This document shows, piece by piece, positions 31,722 through 42,559 of a stretch of DNA of 64,000 bases. The translations under genes were made by a program, and so were the position numbers. The notes beneath the pieces are model-generated. The model searched no databases. It saw only the letters and a list, made by a program, of their open reading frames with translations, and had not been told where the DNA came from. How positions within the stretch are numbered: position 1 is the first letter of the stretch; each line of letters begins with the position of its first letter. The DNA comes from Eonycteris spelaea (lineage: Eukaryota > Chordata > Mammalia > Chiroptera > Pteropodidae): assembly GCA_003508835.1 (NCBI GenBank), contig PUFA01000066.1, positions 7,520,501 to 7,584,500 of the forward strand, given 5' to 3'.

Positions 31722-31727
31722 TTTAAA
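31722..31727 (+). promoter_or_regulatory. PCK1 TATA-like element
   Basis: GGTTTAAAGCCAGGAGG aligns with the rodent TATTTAAAGCGAGGAGG. The TTTAAA core is kept. Start site expected about 25 to 30 bases downstream, near 31751. Confidence 0.7.
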
Positions 31728-31750
31728 GCCAGGAGGTCTGCCACCAAAAC

Positions 31751-31853
31751 ATCACACATGGACGTCCCTCTGAGAAAGCACACTCAGCAGCGGGAAGAGC
31801 CCCGAAGAAAGCCTTGGCTCTCTCCTCGAGATCATCCGGACAGAAGAAAGCTA
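31751..31853 (+). other. PCK1: PCK1 exon 1, 5' untranslated (approximate)
   Basis: Starts about 25 bases after the TTTAAA element and ends at a plausible donor, AAAGCTAG|gtagag, at 31854. The start and end are inferred from promoter position and the human gene layout. Confidence 0.5.
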
Positions 31854-34800
31854 GGTAGAGCTTTTGAATTTACGTGTCTAAAAATTCCCACAATAACACA
31901 AGCTCATTTCCTTCCCCCTCCTGAGAGCGACGACTGTCTGGAGGGGAGCCACCCAAACAGAGCGGGTCGAGTTCACTCGAGGGCTTCCCTCGTGTTCGCT
32001 CAGGGAGCCCGGGCTGTGTGTTTCAGGTAGCCGTGCTCCTCGACGTGATTCCACGGACATGCCTCCTCAGCTGCAAAACGGCCTGGGCTTCTCCGGCAAA
32101 GTCGTCCAGGGCTCCCTGGACGCTCTGCCCCGGCGGTGAGAGAGTTCGTGGAGAGCAGCGCCAAGCTGTGCCAGCCCGATGACATCCACATCTGTGACGG
32201 CTCCGCGGGAGAGAACCAGAAGCTGCTGGAGCTCATGGAGGCGCAAGGGACCCTCAAGAGGCTGAAGAAGTACGACAACTGGTGAGTGTGGCCTCCAGCC
32301 CCGGCATCTTCACGTGGTGCCCTGCCGGCGTGGTGCCGAGGAAGACCTCTCGGGCGGTGGGGGGCGGGGGGGGTGGCCGGCTCTAGAAACACTTAACCAA
32401 AGGGCCAGAGCCACATGGAATTTAATGACAGTTGTAGAGCCCAAGCCTTCGGTGAGGTGGCAGGTACAAACCAAAGCTCTTCGCAGACTCTGTTAAGAGT
32501 GGAAAATTTCCCAGTAAGCCCGCCACAGGGAAGTGATATCTTTAGGCACCAGCCCTCAGGAAAAGTGCTGATAGGCGCCAGGATGCAGATAAGGACCCTG
32601 CCTGCTAGGCCTTGTTTGTTCTAAAATCTAGAAGTCTCCCGGAAACAGATGCCTTTGTGCGAGACGCCAACAGCCAACTACTGCTCTTGTAAGCTGCTCA
32701 CTTGCGTGTTCACAGGCCCACCAGGATGTGTAGGCCTTATAAGCTGCCTCCTCTGGAAGCTCGGGGCTGATTCTCTGACCCTGCGTGGTGGAGAGTCAGT
32801 CGCCGGCCGGCTCATAAAGGCTCGTAACTCATGTCAGTTGGCTCCGTGGGTCTGAGATTCGAGCGCGCCACAACACGTTCCTGATGGAAACGGAAGCTGG
32901 ACCGTCCCTGTCCGCAGAGACGAGCCCACGGTCTAGCACATGTCTCCTTGACCGTGTCCCAGTGGGTGTGGCCGTCCACATCCATAGAACGTTGTCAGCG
33001 TGCTCGGCACCCGCTCGGTGTGGCCAGCACACAATAACGAATCGACCGGTCCATTCCTGAGTGATGTTGGGCTGAGAGAGCCCAGCCCCTGAGGCCAGGC
33101 AAGACAGCGGCGCCTCCCTCTCCTCCCTGACCTCTGTGCTTTTGATGTTCACAGCTGGCTGGCGCTCACCGACCCCAGGGATGTGGCCAGAATCGAAAGC
33201 AAGACGTCATCGTTACCCAAGAGCAAAGAGACGCAGTGCCCATCCCCAAAGCGGCCTCAGCCAGCTGGGGCGCTGGATGTCTGAGGAGGACTTTGAGAAG
33301 GCCTTCAGCGCCCGGTTTCCAGGGTGCATGAAAGGTAAACGGAACGTGTACTTGATTGGGCAAAATATCAGCGAGCCTTTGATTGCAACGTCCAGCCTAG
33401 CAGAATGGTAGCGTGCCGGAAACTGCTACGGCCTCAGAGGTCTGGCCGTGCCATGGGCGAACTTGGCACCATATCGAACACAGCCCCTCGGTTTGGGTCT
33501 CACAGACCGTCTTGCGGGAACAGGAAGACTTTCTACGCGTGTGGGTGTAGGAGTGCTTGGCAGACTCGTATCCTGTCCGCTTTCCAGGGGACCCCTGTAA
33601 ACCGGGGGCCTGGCGGCGAGCAGGGCGTGATGTTTTCAGAGGCGACCATGAAAACGGGCCCACCTAGGGAAACGGTCGGTCGTTTGTGAGTCCGAGGTCA
33701 TTTCTCAGCCGCGCCCCCTGACTGGCCCCCCCTAGGTCGCACCATGTACGTCATCCCCTTCAGCATGGGGCCCCTGGGCTCGCCTCTGTCGAAGATCGGC
33801 ATCGAGCTGACCGACTCGCCGTACGTGGTGGCCAGCATGCGCATCATGACGCGCATGGGCACACCCGTCCTGGATGCTCTGGGCGGCGGGGACTTCGTCA
33901 AGTGCCTCCACTCCGTGGGCTGCCCTCTGCCTTTGAAAAGTAAGCACGCGCCTTCAAAATCACATCCAGAATTTTAAAAAGTCAGCTTCGCCCGTCCTCC
34001 AGGGCCCCAGTAACACGGCACGTGTCCCCCTGTGCAGAGCCTTTGGTGAACAGCTGGGCCTGTAACCCCGAGTTGACGCTCATTGCCCACCTGCCCGACC
34101 GCAGAGAAATCATCTCCTTCGGCAGCGGGTACGGCGGCAACTCGCTCCTCGGGAAGAAGTGCTTTGCCCTGAGGATGGCCGGCCGGCTGGCCAAGGAGGA
34201 GGGGTGGCTGGCAGAACACATGCTGGTAAGACGCAGGGGCTTCTTTTCGGGTGTGCCAGGTGGAGGCTAGGGTGGGGCGGGGCGCGGGCGAGTCCGCACG
34301 AGTACACACTGCGTCACCCTGTCCATCGGCCAAGGCCCAACGTGCCCCAAGGACAGATTTGGAAAGTCCATCCATAATAATTAACACTCTCGCGGAGGCC
34401 CCTTCTGAAGGGCCTCCCATGCCATCGGACCAGCAGAGAGCCTTTGGACCTCATTATCCTAAATATCTGTTTGGATACCTGAAGACATGGAGGTTGGGGA
34501 GTCAGCCTTGGGGCGTTTCGGGGTACACGGTGGGCTGACGAGTCACTGAGGAAATGTTCCTAGCGGAGAAAGGGAGGCGGAGCTTCAGGCGGGGTTTTGT
34601 CTCCCCCAGATCCTGGGTGTGACCAACCCCGAGGGCCGGAAGAAGTACTTTGCAGCTGCCTTTCCCAGCGCCTGCGGGAAGACCAACCTGGCCATGATGA
34701 GCCCCGCTGCCCGGGTGGAAAGTAGAGTGTGTGGGTGACGACATCGCCTGGATGAAATTCGACCAGCAAGGTGACTCTTTAGGCCCGACCATGCGGATGA

Positions 34801-37335
34801 TAACTGGATCTAAGTGACCGTGCCGACTTCTCTCCACGTGGCTCTTGATTTGGTTACTTCAGGTCTTGCAACATCTTAGACAGATGTGTTCTGTATCGCG
34901 TTCTTTCTGGCATCACATCTGGATTGAAACAGGGCCCTGCGTGGCTGTTTGTTTACATCATAAATGTGTTAAATCGTTCTGGCAGGAAACTAGTGATGAG
35001 GAAGAAATATACTACTTGGGTGAGAGGAGAGAAATATTTTCTAAAGAGGAGAAAAAAAGAGACTCGAGAATTTGGTACAGAATCAGCGTGTCCACCTCAC
35101 GCTTTGCTCGGCGTTCATTTCCACCTGTTTGATGTAAAACTTTCCAGGTAACTTACGGGCCATCAACCCCGAAAATGGGTTTTTTGGTGTCGCTCCTGGG
35201 ACCTCTGTGAAGACAAACCCCAACGCCATCGAAGATCCAGAAGAACACCATCTTCACCAACGTGGCCGCGACCAGTGACGGAGGCGTTTACTGGGAAGGC
35301 ATCGACGAGCCGCTGGCCGCAGGCGTCAGGCTCACTTCGTGGAAGAACAAGGAGTGGACCCCCGAGGACGGTAAGTCCCCTCGGGCGCCCCTCTGCTCCA
35401 GCCTGTGGAGGCCGCTCGTGCCGGCCAGACGCTAAGGCGCCTCTCTGCTCCCGCCGTTTGTAGGGGAACCTTGCGCCCACCCCAACTCGCGGTTCTGCAC
35501 CCCGGCCAGCCAGTGCCCCATCATCGACCCCGCCTGGGAGGCTCCGGAGGGCGTGCCCATCGAGGGCATCATCTTCGGAGGACGTCGCCCTGACGGTGAG
35601 GCCCTCCCCCCGCCCCCGGGGAATGGGGGCTCCGATGGGTCCTCCGTTTCTGCGATCCTGCCGGAGGTGCCAAGCACCCCGAGCCCCCTTTCCTCACACC
35701 CAGGACAATTGGCGAGTCAGACGTAGGACCCCCCCCCCCCCAGTTCTGGCCACCCAGAGCCTTTCTGGACCCTCGATCTGTGTCACTTTATCCACCTTCC
35801 TCCCGGCTGCATATCCTCGGTGGCGTAACGCTGACAGTTGTCTGCCCTTTCAGCTCTAGGAAAGCAAAATCAGCAGTTAGAACACACGCCTTTCGGCCAC
35901 ATCTTTCCAGGTCGTAGGATGACGCCATCGGCTGAAGGGTCTGGGCGTCTCGGCCCTTAAGGAACGTTTCTTTTTGCCTGCTAAAGGTGTGCCTCTCGTC
36001 TTCGAAGCTCTCAGCTGGCAGCACGGGGTGTTCGTGGGGGCGGCCATGAGGTCAGAGGCCACGGCGGCCGCCGAACACAAAGGTACACGTCTAAGTCAAG
36101 GTTGAAACTACAAGGAGGGGTGGCTGGCGCGCCCTCTGCCTCTCTGTCTCTGTCTGTCTGTCTGTCTTCCTCTCTCTCTCTGTAGAGAGGAAGAGAAAAC
36201 CAAGCATGCTTATGTCAACAGGAAACACGCCACCAACGTCCTATGGGTGCCATTTACTAACAGAGCCCCACTCTGTTAACAGGCAAGGTCATCATGCACG
36301 ACCCCTTTGCCATGAGGCCTTTCTTTGGCTACAACTTTGGCAAATACCTGGCCCACTGGCTCAGCATGGCCCAGCGCCCGGCAGCCAAGCTGCCCAGGAT
36401 CTTCCACGTCAACTGGTTCCGGAAGGACAAGGCAGGCAAGTTCCTCTGGCCGGGGTTCGGCGAGAATGTCAGGGTCCTGGAGTGGATGTTTAACCGGATC
36501 GATGGGAAAGGTGGCGCCAAGCTCACGGCCATCGGCTACGTCCCGGAGGAGGGGGCCCTGAATCTGAAAGGCCTGGGGGACGTCAACGCGGAGGAGCTCC
36601 TGGACGTCTCCAAGGAGTTCTGGGAGGAGGAGGCGGAAGTCATCCAGACGTACCTGGAGGAGCAAGTGAACGCCGACCTCCCCTACGAGGTCGAGAGAGA
36701 GATCTTGGCGCTGCGGCAGAGAGTCAGCCAGATGGAGCCCGCCCCAGGGCTTCGCCCTTAAAATCACCCCCTTTCCAACCCGTGAGCGGCCCTGGCGGCG
36801 AGAGTGGCATTTCCTGAGCTGACACCTCCCAGCAGCCCGTGGGGGCCACGCCCAAGGCGCATCCCAGGCACGCTTCCCTAGTTAGACGAGCCCACGGAGT
36901 CCCTGCTAGTAGCTGATGAGACCGGGAGGGGAAATCGCAGCACGTCTCCAAAATTCACGAGCCAACGCACATTTGTTCGATCTTAAGGACACTCGGGCAT
37001 TTTAGTCTTTTTTCTTTTTTTCCCCCACTTTAGCTGTATCAGTTAGCTGGAATGCACACAAAATAATACTTGAGCTGTATACATGAGTGTGTGTGTAGTG
37101 TATTTGTGCACAGCTGTTTAAGTACTGTTATCCGAAAGGTATTTAATACCTTTGCAAAGATCTTGGGCAAGATTGCATACTAGTCGTGGCTAGAGAGGCA
37201 GGTCGCTTTATTATTAATATGTGTGTTTAAATTATTTTTGTATACCATTGTTTCTTACATTTACACAATTTCAATTGTTTCTCTTAACACTTCTTGGAAA
37301 ATCATAAAATAAACTTTTATAAAAAAGATGGAGTC
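31751..37335 (+). CDS. PCK1: PCK1, cytosolic phosphoenolpyruvate carboxykinase (GTP); reading frame broken as sequenced
   Basis: Cytosolic PEPCK converts oxaloacetate and GTP to phosphoenolpyruvate, CO2 and GDP, the committed step of gluconeogenesis in liver and kidney and of glyceroneogenesis in fat. Ten exons (one untranslated, nine coding from ATG 32059) keep the intron positions of the human gene. Visible motifs include [18 protein letters not shown] (metal-binding histidine), the P-loop [13 protein letters not shown] with the reactive cysteine, and [10 protein letters not shown] with the metal-binding aspartate. Five deletions break the frame: 1 base in exon 2 (about 32131-32136, giving TGA at 32137), 1 plus 1 in exon 3 (about 33206 and 33253), 2 in exon 6 (about 34703-34711) and 2 in exon 7 (about 35230-35235). 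The usual stop after SQM is absent. All splice sites are GT-AG, so this is not a retrocopy. Either a young unitary pseudogene or an intact gene with consensus errors. Confidence 0.95.
32027..32281 (+). CDS. PCK1: PCK1 exon 2, start codon exon with 1-base deletion
   Basis: Acceptor GTTTCAG|GT, ATG at 32059, donor AACTG|gtgagt. Opens as [20 protein letters not shown], then DALPR. CCCCGGCGGTGA, where CCCCGGGCGGTGA would continue as AVREF, shifts the frame to TGA at codon 27. The rest of the exon is open in the expected frame ([20 protein letters not shown] to KKYDN). Confidence 0.93.
33155..33334 (+). CDS. PCK1: PCK1 exon 3 with two 1-base deletions
   Basis: Acceptor TTCACAG|CTGG, donor GAAAG|gtaaac. 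Encodes [17 protein letters not shown], then (after a missing base near 33206) [14 protein letters not shown], then (after a missing base near 33253) [18 protein letters not shown] and [10 protein letters not shown]. The exon is 180 bases against 182 in human. With the exon 2 deletion the total is minus 3, so the frame is back in register for exons 4 and 5. Confidence 0.92.
33736..33939 (+). CDS. PCK1: PCK1 exon 4
   Basis: Acceptor CCCTAG|GT, donor GAAAA|gtaagc. Encodes [40 protein letters not shown] and onward to CPLPLK without interruption; contains the substrate-binding arginine region [11 protein letters not shown]. Confidence 0.96.
34038..34225 (+). CDS. PCK1: PCK1 exon 5
   Basis: Acceptor TGTGCAG|AG, donor CTG|gtaaga, 188 bases as in human. 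Encodes [39 protein letters not shown] and [13 protein letters not shown], holding the lysine and histidine metal ligands. Intact. Confidence 0.96.
34610..34770 (+). CDS. PCK1: PCK1 exon 6, P-loop exon with 2-base deletion
   Basis: Acceptor CCCCCAG|ATC, donor CAAG|gtgact. Encodes [20 protein letters not shown] and [12 protein letters not shown]. Then two bases are missing in CCCCGCTGCCCGGG, after which [20 protein letters not shown] follows in the shifted frame. Length 161 against 163 in human. Loss of CC from a C run (GCCCT to GCT) would explain it. Confidence 0.93.
35148..35370 (+). CDS. PCK1: PCK1 exon 7 with 2-base deletion
   Basis: Acceptor TTCCAG|GT, donor GACG|gtaagt. Encodes [27 protein letters not shown], a 2-base gap at GCCATCGAAGATCC (ATCAAGAAGATCC expected), then [20 protein letters not shown] and [19 protein letters not shown]. 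Length 223 against 225 in human. Confidence 0.93.
35464..35595 (+). CDS. PCK1: PCK1 exon 8
   Basis: Acceptor TGTAG|GG, donor GACG|gtgagg, 132 bases as in human. Encodes [39 protein letters not shown] and RRPD. Intact. Confidence 0.96.
35987..36082 (+). CDS. PCK1: PCK1 exon 9
   Basis: Acceptor CTAAAG|GT, donor AAAG|gtacac, 96 bases as in human. Encodes [19 protein letters not shown] and [13 protein letters not shown]. Intact. Confidence 0.96.
36145..36186. repeat. TCTG/TCTC microsatellite in PCK1 intron 9
   Basis: CTCTGTCTCTGTCTGTCTGT followed by CTTCCTCTCTCTCTC. Confidence 0.85.
36283..36761 (+). CDS. PCK1: PCK1 exon 10, C-terminal exon with displaced stop codon
   Basis: Acceptor GTTAACAG|GC. 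Open from [19 protein letters not shown] to [10 protein letters not shown], including the mobile lid region before PRIFHVNW. Human PCK1 stops directly after SQM. Here GAG stands at 36735-36737 and the frame runs eight more residues (EPAPGLRP) to TAA at 36759-36761. A T-to-G change in TAG, or loss of T from TGAG, would explain it. Confidence 0.93.
36762..37335 (+). other. PCK1: PCK1 3' untranslated region with polyadenylation signal
   Basis: AT-rich tail with several AU-rich stretches (TTATTATTAATATG, TAAATTATTTTTG). AATAAA at 37308-37313 is followed by a T/GT-rich stretch from about 37338, placing the cleavage site near 37330. PCK1 mRNA is known to be unstable through such elements. Confidence 0.8.
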
Positions 37336-40265
37336 GTTTGCTTTTTTTTAATTTTTTTATTTGAACCACCAAGAAGAGAGGACTCTTTGATGAAACACCT
37401 TGCAATTAGATCCTCTCCAAAGAACTGGGACTTCGGGATCGCCATTAAGGAGGTGTGATCTGGGGATGGGAGAAGCAGAAGGCCTGATGGGGAGGTGTGA
37501 TGTCACCCAGAGATGACATGGAGCCACCCCTCCTTAGTGTCCTTTAATAATCCTACAAACCTTTAAAATGGGTCTTTCACTGGAATGGGAGAGTTTTAAA
37601 ATGTGTTTCTTGATAAAAATTTGTGTCTGGGGGCTGGACCTTCCACAAAAATTACATTGCAGCCGGTTTTGTCAATCAACTCTTTTTTGAGCAACACTTT
37701 TCTCAAGGCATCCACAGGGGAGGGGAGGACAGCGAAAAGCGATCTCAGGAGCGGCGAAGGGCGTCCCGTGGCCCGAGCACTAACAGGGTACCTTCTGCAT
37801 ACCAAGCTTCCTGTCCACGGGGGGTTCGCGTGGGCCGCCCCTGGTGTCGTTCTCGAGCCCTCGCCTGCTCCTTCAGCTCCCCGAGTTTGTCGGGTGCTTG
37901 GGAACACTCCAGACGGGCCATGAACTTGACATGGTCCATTCGTTTTGTAGAGAAGCATGACTGCCTCAGGTGGCTTTTCGTTCTGGGCCCAGCTGGCCTG
38001 TTAGGTGGCTCCAAGCTCCCCACGCCCCAGCTCGAGGCCTGTTCTCAGGGGAATCGTGACACCCGGCTTTCCTGCCCAGCTCACTCGCTCCCCTGAACTC
38101 CTTTGCACCCTGCAATGGTTTCACGTGGAAGATGAAGCAGGAGATCACCCCGATTTTATAGCCGGGGAAACAGAGGCCAGAAGTGTCCAGTGGGGTGGGG
38201 GACATGGCTACCAGGTTTTCTTTCCCTTCGAGGAGCTGAGAGCTGGCCTGGCCGTCCCGACAGAGTGTCCCAGGGTGGACTCGATGCCACCGGCTGTTAG
38301 TTTAGATCAGCGGCTTCCACACCGAGTTCCTTCCTCTGAGTACGTTAGGTAGACACGCACCTGACTCAGAGACTGGAAATCCAAGGGACGCAAAACAGGA
38401 GGCTGCCTGCCTGAGGCTGAGAGGGGCAGTGGGGGACCCAGGCCACCTGGCTTCTGCCTTGGTGGCCTCTGCGGCAGTTCCTTGGACTGCCCAGACAGGT
38501 TTCCAGGACAGAGTGTGGGCACCATTGTTAAACCACGCGCCCCAGGCCGGTCTAGGCCCTTGGCAGGTTTTCCCCTTCGCAGACAGAGTGGGCCATCTCA
38601 GAAGTCCTCACGCTCTTGCACAGCATCACCCACCCACGCAGTAGACTTGCGACTGACCATGTTGCCACCAGGCCCTGAAAGCCTGGGGGACAGCCTGGAG
38701 GAGGTGCCTTAAATGGAATAAGAGTTTTCAGGGGCCCTGATTTCTTGCCATTGGCTCCTGCCTCAATTTCCCCAAACCATGCCAACTGAGTGTTCTGTCC
38801 ACTTCCACAGCTGGGTTTCTATGCTGGCCCCGGTGGCTAGATAATCGGGAAGCTACGACGTCATTTTACGGGGCCGGTTTGCAGGAGGCCACACTGAGGG
38901 ATGAAAACCCAGTGTCTTGGTTCCTGGTCAGCCCCACCCGTGGGACCCCGAACCCACACTGGGACCACATCTTTGGTTAAAACCCAACGCAGGAGTCACC
39001 CTGACCCCCACGGGTTCCGGGACCACGCTGGGATCGGGGTAAAAGAGCAGAGCACAGTAAACACAACACAGCAAATATTGAACCAGGACAACAACAACCC
39101 TGTCCCCATGCTCCCTGGAGGCATCCGAGGACAGCGTGGCGGGCGGGAGGGCAGACCTGGGTGGCTGGGCCCTCCGTCCTCTGCACCTCGCTCCTCAGGT
39201 GCACCTTAACCCGAGCCCTGGACTGGGTGCCACGTACGCGTTCCTTCCAAACTTCAAGGCCCCCGGCAGGCTCCCCACCCACTGCCTGCCAGGCGGCCCT
39301 GCGCCCAGCCGACCTCTGCTTGGTCATCACCGTTAGCGGTCGCAATGACAGGCCACACAAGGTGAGGTCATCTGTGGGAAAGGGCCGGTGCCTGCTTTTC
39401 CCCTCCTGCCCCCTTCCTTTGTGGGAAGTAGGAGGGTCTGGGGGGGCAGTAAACACTGGTGACCTGGGACACTTTCTGGCTCCGCCTCATGCCACAGTGT
39501 CACCTGAAGGGACACTCGTCCCTGTGCCGTGGGGTCATCCTGTGGCCTGGGGACGAGATCAGAGCCCAGCTCAGCGCAGACGTTGGTCGGAAGGTCGGGA
39601 TGGGAGTCACCGCCCTCCCTCCCCGGCCGCGTGCGAGCCTCCCTTCCCCTCCGTTCCCTTGGCGGCCGTGACCCAGGCAGTAACAATGCACCTTCCCAGG
39701 GGGGTCGTTGAGGAGAGCAAGTGAGGTCGATGCAGGACAAGGCAAACGTCCCTGAGTTGGGGGGGTGGCGGGAGACCAAGCCTGCACCGGGAGCAGAAGG
39801 GGGGCCTTTGGCGGAGGGCGTAGGAAGACTTCAACACGCACGCCAAGGTCAGAGTCAAAAGGAAGGCTTCTTAGAAGGGGCCCCACTGCACGGGCAGAGT
39901 GTGGTCTCCTCCGAGAGGCAGAGAGCGGGAGGGACAGTGACGAGAGAGAGAGACGAGCACAGCGAGAGGGCCTGAGAGGGACCCCGAGTGTCCAGGGAAT
40001 CCGGTTTAGATGTCGTTCTTGAGTTCCCATTTCCTCGGACAGGGACACGCAGGGAGGAAGGGGCAGGGCGGGAAGCGTGCAAAGGTAAGAATACGGAACA
40101 CGGAAGGCCAGCTGGCAGCCCCCAGCCTTTACTCCGGAGGTTCCCCATGACTCTAGGTGCCTGTTCCCCCTTCACGGGGTGGGGAGTGGGCTGTTCGGAT
40201 GGCAGCAGAAGCCTCCCTTCGCCCTGCAGGCTCCTCCCGGCCTGGCCTGGCCACCGGCCTGATCC
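37336..40265. other. intergenic DNA downstream of PCK1, no gene recognised
   Basis: A degraded reverse MIR core is possible near 38140-38200 (GATTTTATAGCCGGGGAAAC). Open frames here are compositional and have no domains. Confidence 0.45.
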
Positions 40266-40270
40266 GCGTA

Positions 40271-40326
40271 CTGCCGTCTGTCTCTCCTGCCGTCTGTCTC
40301 TCCTGCCGTCTGTCTCCTGCCGTCTC
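40271..40326. repeat. 16-base tandem repeat, CTGCCGTCTGTCTCTC unit
   Basis: Two exact copies and two shortened copies in a row. Confidence 0.85.
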
Positions 40327-41529
40327 GGGTTGTGGCTTGATTCACATTTTAACCCTCTGACCTCTTCCCTACACTGAGCTGATGCGGTCGGGGAGAGGCA
40401 GACTGCGGGCCGTGAGGACAGCGCTTCCTGTGTGTTACTGCCAGGCTTCAGTGCGATCGTGTTGGTGCCACAGCAGGGACAGGGACCTCGCCGCCTCCCC
40501 ACCGCTGGCCCGACGGTGACCGGCCTGGCTCGGGGGTGCACCTGCCTCGTGCGGCCTCCCTCTGGCCCCGCGCCCACCGCCGATCCGGGGAAAAGCTGGA
40601 GAGTATGCGCTGACCTGGACAGACCTCCTGTGAGGACAAGGGCCCAGGGTCACAGTCACACAGGCCAAGGTGGGGGAGGACCGGCCGCTCTCCGCTCGGG
40701 GCTGACAGCGAGGCGCAGCTGGAGGGGAGAGGCTGAAATCTCCAGGCTGCAGGGTGGGGTGGGGGGTGGGGGTCACTGCTCCAGCCCTTGCTGCCCCCAC
40801 TCATCCATCCTAGGCCCCCACCTTCCCACACAGCTGACGGCCTCCCAACCCCAGCTCCGGGTTGCCTGAGTGATAACTGCGCCCCCGCCTCCACCCCGTT
40901 GTTAAACGTTTTGAACATCACTCCTGTCCTCCCCTCACCCTAAAACTTCCATGCTACATAATAATCTCCCTCTGCCCAGAACTTGCCTGCAAACTGGGGA
41001 GCTTAGCAGGGGTGAGGGTGTCTCAGAGTGAGAAAACCCCGGGTCAACCGACCTCACCCCAAGGGACCGAGATCGAGGCCTCTCCGTGAGGGGAGACGGG
41101 GACAAGGGAGTCAAGTCAAGAATGTGACTCTTTTCTGCTTCTCAAGTTTTGCCTTGAGTTTTCCTGCTCAGGCTGGAACAGGAAGCTGTGCACAGCGGGC
41201 CCCCCAGGGAGACGTCTGCCCACGCTCTGCTTAAGGCCCGGTCCCCGGGACACTGCACAGATGACGGAAAGAGTGGCCTCGCATCAGCGATCACGCGGAG
41301 CTGCTCCCGCCCCCCACCCCCCACCCCCGCACCAGGACACAGCAGCCCGGGGAGGGTGGGGGAGGGGGGCTCCTATGCGGCAGAGTCAGGATCCGGGCCC
41401 GCGGGGGCGCCACGGAGGGAGCGAGAACGCGGCCGCCGGGCGGACACCTGCCGCGTGCCCTGCTGATGCTCACGTCTGGGGCTCGCGCGGCGGCCACCTG
41501 CTCGCTGGGCTCAGCCCCTGGTACCGCCG

Positions 41530-41690
41530 CATGCAAATGCGAGGATCACGCCAGCCCAAACGGCAGAACCTTTCTCCAGGCGAAGCAATTTGCAGCAAAA
41601 TGTGCTGTAAATATTTGTTCAGCTCAGGAAAATGACTTTAATTGCATAATTAAACCCGTCGTCAATGCCGCTTCCGGACAAAAGCGGCTG
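41530..41690. promoter_or_regulatory. candidate regulatory element with octamer and FOX-type motifs
   Basis: About 4.3 kb past the PCK1 gene end. ATGCAAAT (41531-41538), overlapping FOX-type motifs in CTGTAAATATTTGTTC (about 41605-41620), and TTAATTGCATAATTAA with 6-base inverted arms (41638-41653) lie in an AT-rich patch inside GC-rich DNA, without repeat character. This is inference only. Confidence 0.35.
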
Positions 41691-42224
41691 GGATGAAGCT
41701 GGGACCAGAGCTGTCCCTCCGAGTGCTGAACAGAGGAACGGGCTGTTGGTTTGCAGAGGCCCTGTGTGGCCCCTTCTTTGCTCCGTGCAACGGGGGTTTG
41801 GAGGACAGTCAGGGAGGATGGGGAAGGGGCTTGTGGCAACCAGAGAGAGAAGAGAGACACCTCAGAGCTTGCCCCGTGTTCCCCAAAGTTCTAGTGAGCA
41901 TTTCCCCCCACCCCGCCCCTGCTTTGTAACACGAGCAAATAATCAAGTCACCAGCATAGAAAAAAACTCATAAATTGAAAGAAACTTGCTTTAGAAGAAA
42001 ACATTGCATCCAACCATTCATTAAAAATCAGCATGTCTCGATGAGGTGACCACATAAATACAACACTAATCTAGACGCAGACGACCACATGTTCTACGGG
42101 ATCGATTCTGTTTGTACGAAGTGTCCAGAGCAGGCCGGTCCACAGAGAGAGGAGGCGGATTCATGGTTCCAGGGACCAGTGGAAGCAGCATTGGGGGGGT
42201 GACTGCTCATGGGCGCAGGGCTCC

Positions 42225-42375
42225 TTTTGGGGGTGATGAAAATGTCCTAAAGTTAGACTGTGGTGAAGCTTGCACAATGCCGTGCCTGTATAAAAAACCA
42301 TTGAATTGTACATTTTAAGTGGGCGATTTTACGTTATGTGAGTTATAGCTCCATAAAGTGGTGTTAAAAAGGAAT
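42225..42375 (+). mobile_element. L1M 3'-end fragment
   Basis: GATGAAAATGTCCTAAAGTT AGACTGTGGTGAAG, CATTGAATTGTACATTTTAA and TATAGCTCCATAAAGTG GTG are the 3' untranslated end of an old L1, plus orientation. Confidence 0.85.
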
Positions 42376-42559
42376 AAACACGACGAAAACAAAATTCTCT
42401 CTTAACTCGCATCAGAAACCAGTTGTGGACCAAAGCCTCTGAGGTGGAGGCCTGCGTCCACTCTGTCAGAGAGGCAGATGGACGCAGCAGAGGCGTGGGG
42501 GCCGGTGCGCCCGCCGAGAATCTCCCCCGGGAGAAGCAGGAGGCCGCAGAGGAAAAGGC

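Noticed and set aside
31751..37335. PCK1 as a processed retrocopy
   Set aside because: Introns, splice sites and the native promoter are present, so it is the ancestral locus.
39855..40577. 240-residue open frame on the minus strand
   Set aside because: Runs through a 16-base tandem repeat and has no recognisable family.
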